Shown here: positions 62,778-64,000 of the stretch, one piece after another
Layout: each line of letters begins with the position of its first letter
Numbering within the stretch: position 1 is the stretch's first letter
DNA from: Pseudomonas sp. LB-090624
GTDB lineage: Bacteria; Pseudomonadota; Gammaproteobacteria; Pseudomonadales; Pseudomonadaceae
Assembly (NCBI RefSeq): GCF_003205205.1
Contig: NZ_QJRL01000019.1
Span: 44,916 to 108,915 of the forward strand
Reading direction: 5' to 3'
DNA: 64,000 nt
Made by a program: the position numbers and the translations under genes
Notes under the pieces: model-generated
Told to the model about the DNA's origin: nothing
Seen by the model: the letters and a program-made list of their open reading frames with translations, nothing else
The model's database searches: none

Positions 62778-63841
62778 ACGAGCGCACCATGGTCAACAAT
62801 GATCGCCTGCTGGTCCAGATTCTGCTGCTGGCGTTGCTGGGTGCCGGCCTGTGGGTGATGGCGCCGTTCATCTCGGCGCTGCTGTGGGGCGCCATCCTGG
62901 CCTTTGCCAGTTGGCCACTGATGCGATTGCTGACGCGTGTGCTGGGCGGGCGCGAAACACTGGCGGCCGGCCTGCTGACCACGGCCTGGATCCTGATCGT
63001 GGCGCTGCCACTGGTGTGGCTGGGTTTCAACCTGGCCGATCACATTCGTGATGCTACGGCGTTCGTGCGTGACGTGCAGGTCGACGGCCTGCCCGATGCA
63101 CCGGCCTGGCTGGGCGGCATCCCGTTCGTGGGCGAGCGCCTGGTCGGCTGGTGGCAATCACTGGACCAGCAGGGCGCGGCTCTGCTGGCCTCGCTCAAGC
63201 CTTACCTGGGGCAGGTTGGCAACTGGCTGCTGGCGCGCAGCGCGCAGATCGGCAGCGGTGTGCTGGAGCTGACCCTGAGCCTGGTGTTCGTATTCTTCTT
63301 CTACCGTGACGGCCCGCGCTTGTCAGCGTTCGTGCTGCGCTTGCTGCATCGGTTGGTGGGCGACCGTGCCGAGTACTACCTGGACCTGGTGGCTGGCACC
63401 GTGCAGCGGGTGGTCAATGGGGTCATCGGCACTGCGGCGGCGCAAGCGCTGCTGGCGTTGATCGGTTTCCTGATCGCCGGGGTGCCGGGCGCCATCGTGC
63501 TGGGCCTGGTGACCTTCATGCTCAGCCTGATCCCCATGGGCCCGCCATTGGCCTGGATCCCGGCCACGGCTTGGCTGGTGTGGAAGGGCGAATATGGCAT
63601 GGCGGTGTTCCTGGGGGTCTGGGGCACCTTCGTCATCAGTGGCGTGGATAACGTGCTCAAGCCCTACCTGATCAGCCGGGGCGGCAACCTGCCGCTGGTG
63701 ATCGTGCTGTTGGGGGTGTTCGGTGGCTTGCTTGCCTTTGGCTTCATTGGCCTGTTCATCGGGCCGACCTTGCTGGCGGTAGGCTACAGCCTGCTGCTGG
63801 ACTGGAGCCGGAACGCGACGCAGCCGCCGCCACAGCAGTAG
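62774..63841 (+). CDS. AI-2E transporter family (TqsA/PerM-type) membrane protein
   Basis: 355 aa polytopic inner-membrane protein. There is a pair of helices at the N-terminus, a central soluble stretch (~100-150), then clustered helices with signature-like VVNGVIGTAAAQALLALIGFLIAGVPGAIVLG, GPPLAWIPATAWL and ISRGGNLPLVIVLLGVFGGLLAFGFIGLFIGPTLLAVGYSL. The family includes exporters of signalling molecules and cation/proton antiporters; substrate is not predictable. The gene is coupled to the DUF4892 gene by ATGA; a second ATG 15 nt downstream is possible. Confidence 0.88.
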   Translation: MNERTMVNNDRLLVQILLLALLGAGLWVMAPFISALLWGAILAFASWPLMRLLTRVLGGRETLAAGLLTTAWILIVALPLVWLGFNLADHIRDATAFVRDVQVDGLPDAPAWLGGIPFVGERLVGWWQSLDQQGAALLASLKPYLGQVGNWLLARSAQIGSGVLELTLSLVFVFFFYRDGPRLSAFVLRLLHRLVGDRAEYYLDLVAGTVQRVVNGVIGTAAAQALLALIGFLIAGVPGAIVLGLVTFMLSLIPMGPPLAWIPATAWLVWKGEYGMAVFLGVWGTFVISGVDNVLKPYLISRGGNLPLVIVLLGVFGGLLAFGFIGLFIGPTLLAVGYSLLLDWSRNATQPPPQQ

Positions 63842-63854
63842 CCTGCGCCGCCCT

Positions 63855-63936
63855 TTTCGCGGGGAAACCCGCAGGTACAACACAGGCCTTGAAGGCTGTG
63901 CAGTACCTGCGGGAGCGGGCGTGCCCGCGAAGAGGC
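63855..63936. repeat. Paired REP element (P. putida type)
   Basis: Two inverted REP-like units, TTCGCGGGGAAACCCGC and GAGCGGGCGTGCCCGCGAA, flank an inner inverted repeat (CAGGTAC / GTACCTG). This is the BIME-like arrangement common between genes in P. putida. It follows the permease stop by 14 nt. The last 64 bases of the window show no gene start. Confidence 0.75.
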
Positions 63937-64000
63937 CGTTACAGGCAAACTCCAACGCTGATCTTTACGCATTCTTTATCCCCTCCCCCGCCCCCTGATC

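Overview
The window comes from a fluorescent pseudomonad, most likely of the Pseudomonas putida group. The evidence is high GC, a pyoverdine-type siderophore locus (pvdE, pvdO, pvdRT-opmQ, an fpvA-like receptor), PvdS-type promoter motifs, a putida-style REP element at the right end, and a housekeeping block (htpG, fabB-fabA, gpsA, sixA) of ordinary Pseudomonas type. No plasmid, phage, transposon, tRNA, rRNA or CRISPR sequence was recognised.

Left part (1-44.2 kb): a siderophore region in two opposing transcription units that meet between fpvA and pvdO. The plus-strand unit holds four non-ribosomal peptide synthetase (NRPS) genes with overlapping or nearly abutting ends (2-28664). It enters from outside the window and ends at a clear intrinsic terminator, and it is followed by an STN-type TonB-dependent receptor (28963-31455) with a Fur-box-like site upstream. 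The minus-strand unit reads pvdR, pvdT, opmQ, an IucB-type acyltransferase, pvdE, a one-module NRPS with thioesterase, then pvdO (44181 down to 31513). Three iron-starvation boxes of the form TAAAY-N16-CGT lie upstream of pvdR, the acyltransferase and the thioesterase-bearing NRPS.

Reading the adenylation pockets by eye against GrsA numbering gives this in-window order: basic residue (Orn-like, epimerised), Dab-like (epimerised), Thr, Gly, Ser (epimerised), Ser, Asp, then Thr-TE on the opposite strand. A C-terminal Fe(II)/2-oxoglutarate hydroxylase on NRPS3, facing an Asp module whose condensation-like domain has lost HHxxxDG, predicts beta-hydroxy-Asp. With the IucB-type acyltransferase, the predicted tail is (acyl-OH-)Orn-Dab-Thr-Gly-Ser-Ser-OHAsp-Thr. 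From memory this matches pyoverdins reported from P. putida-group strains (pseudobactin 589A / G4R type). Chromophore and precursor genes (pvdL, pvdA, pvdH, pvdMNP, pvdS) and the first module(s) are outside the window.

Two large near-identical repeats shape the synthetases. A 1.6-kb direct repeat carries the Ser adenylation domain twice in NRPS3. A 1.6-kb inverted repeat carries the Thr adenylation domain in NRPS1 and in the TE-bearing NRPS.

Right part (44.4-64 kb): core genes. These are a small lipoprotein, two hotdog thioesterases, htpG, a dienelactone-hydrolase-like protein, a pirin, an exported amidohydrolase, fabB/fabA, and an overlapping trio of TonB receptor, periplasmic binding-like protein and hybrid histidine kinase that looks like a sensory unit. 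They are followed by gpsA, a DUF4389 protein, sixA, a hypothetical helical protein, two alpha/beta hydrolases, a possible 20-codon leader ORF coupled to a DUF4892 protein, an AI-2E-type permease and a REP element. No gap between genes exceeds 300 bases; the largest (28665-28962) holds the terminator, Fur-like site and hairpins listed below.
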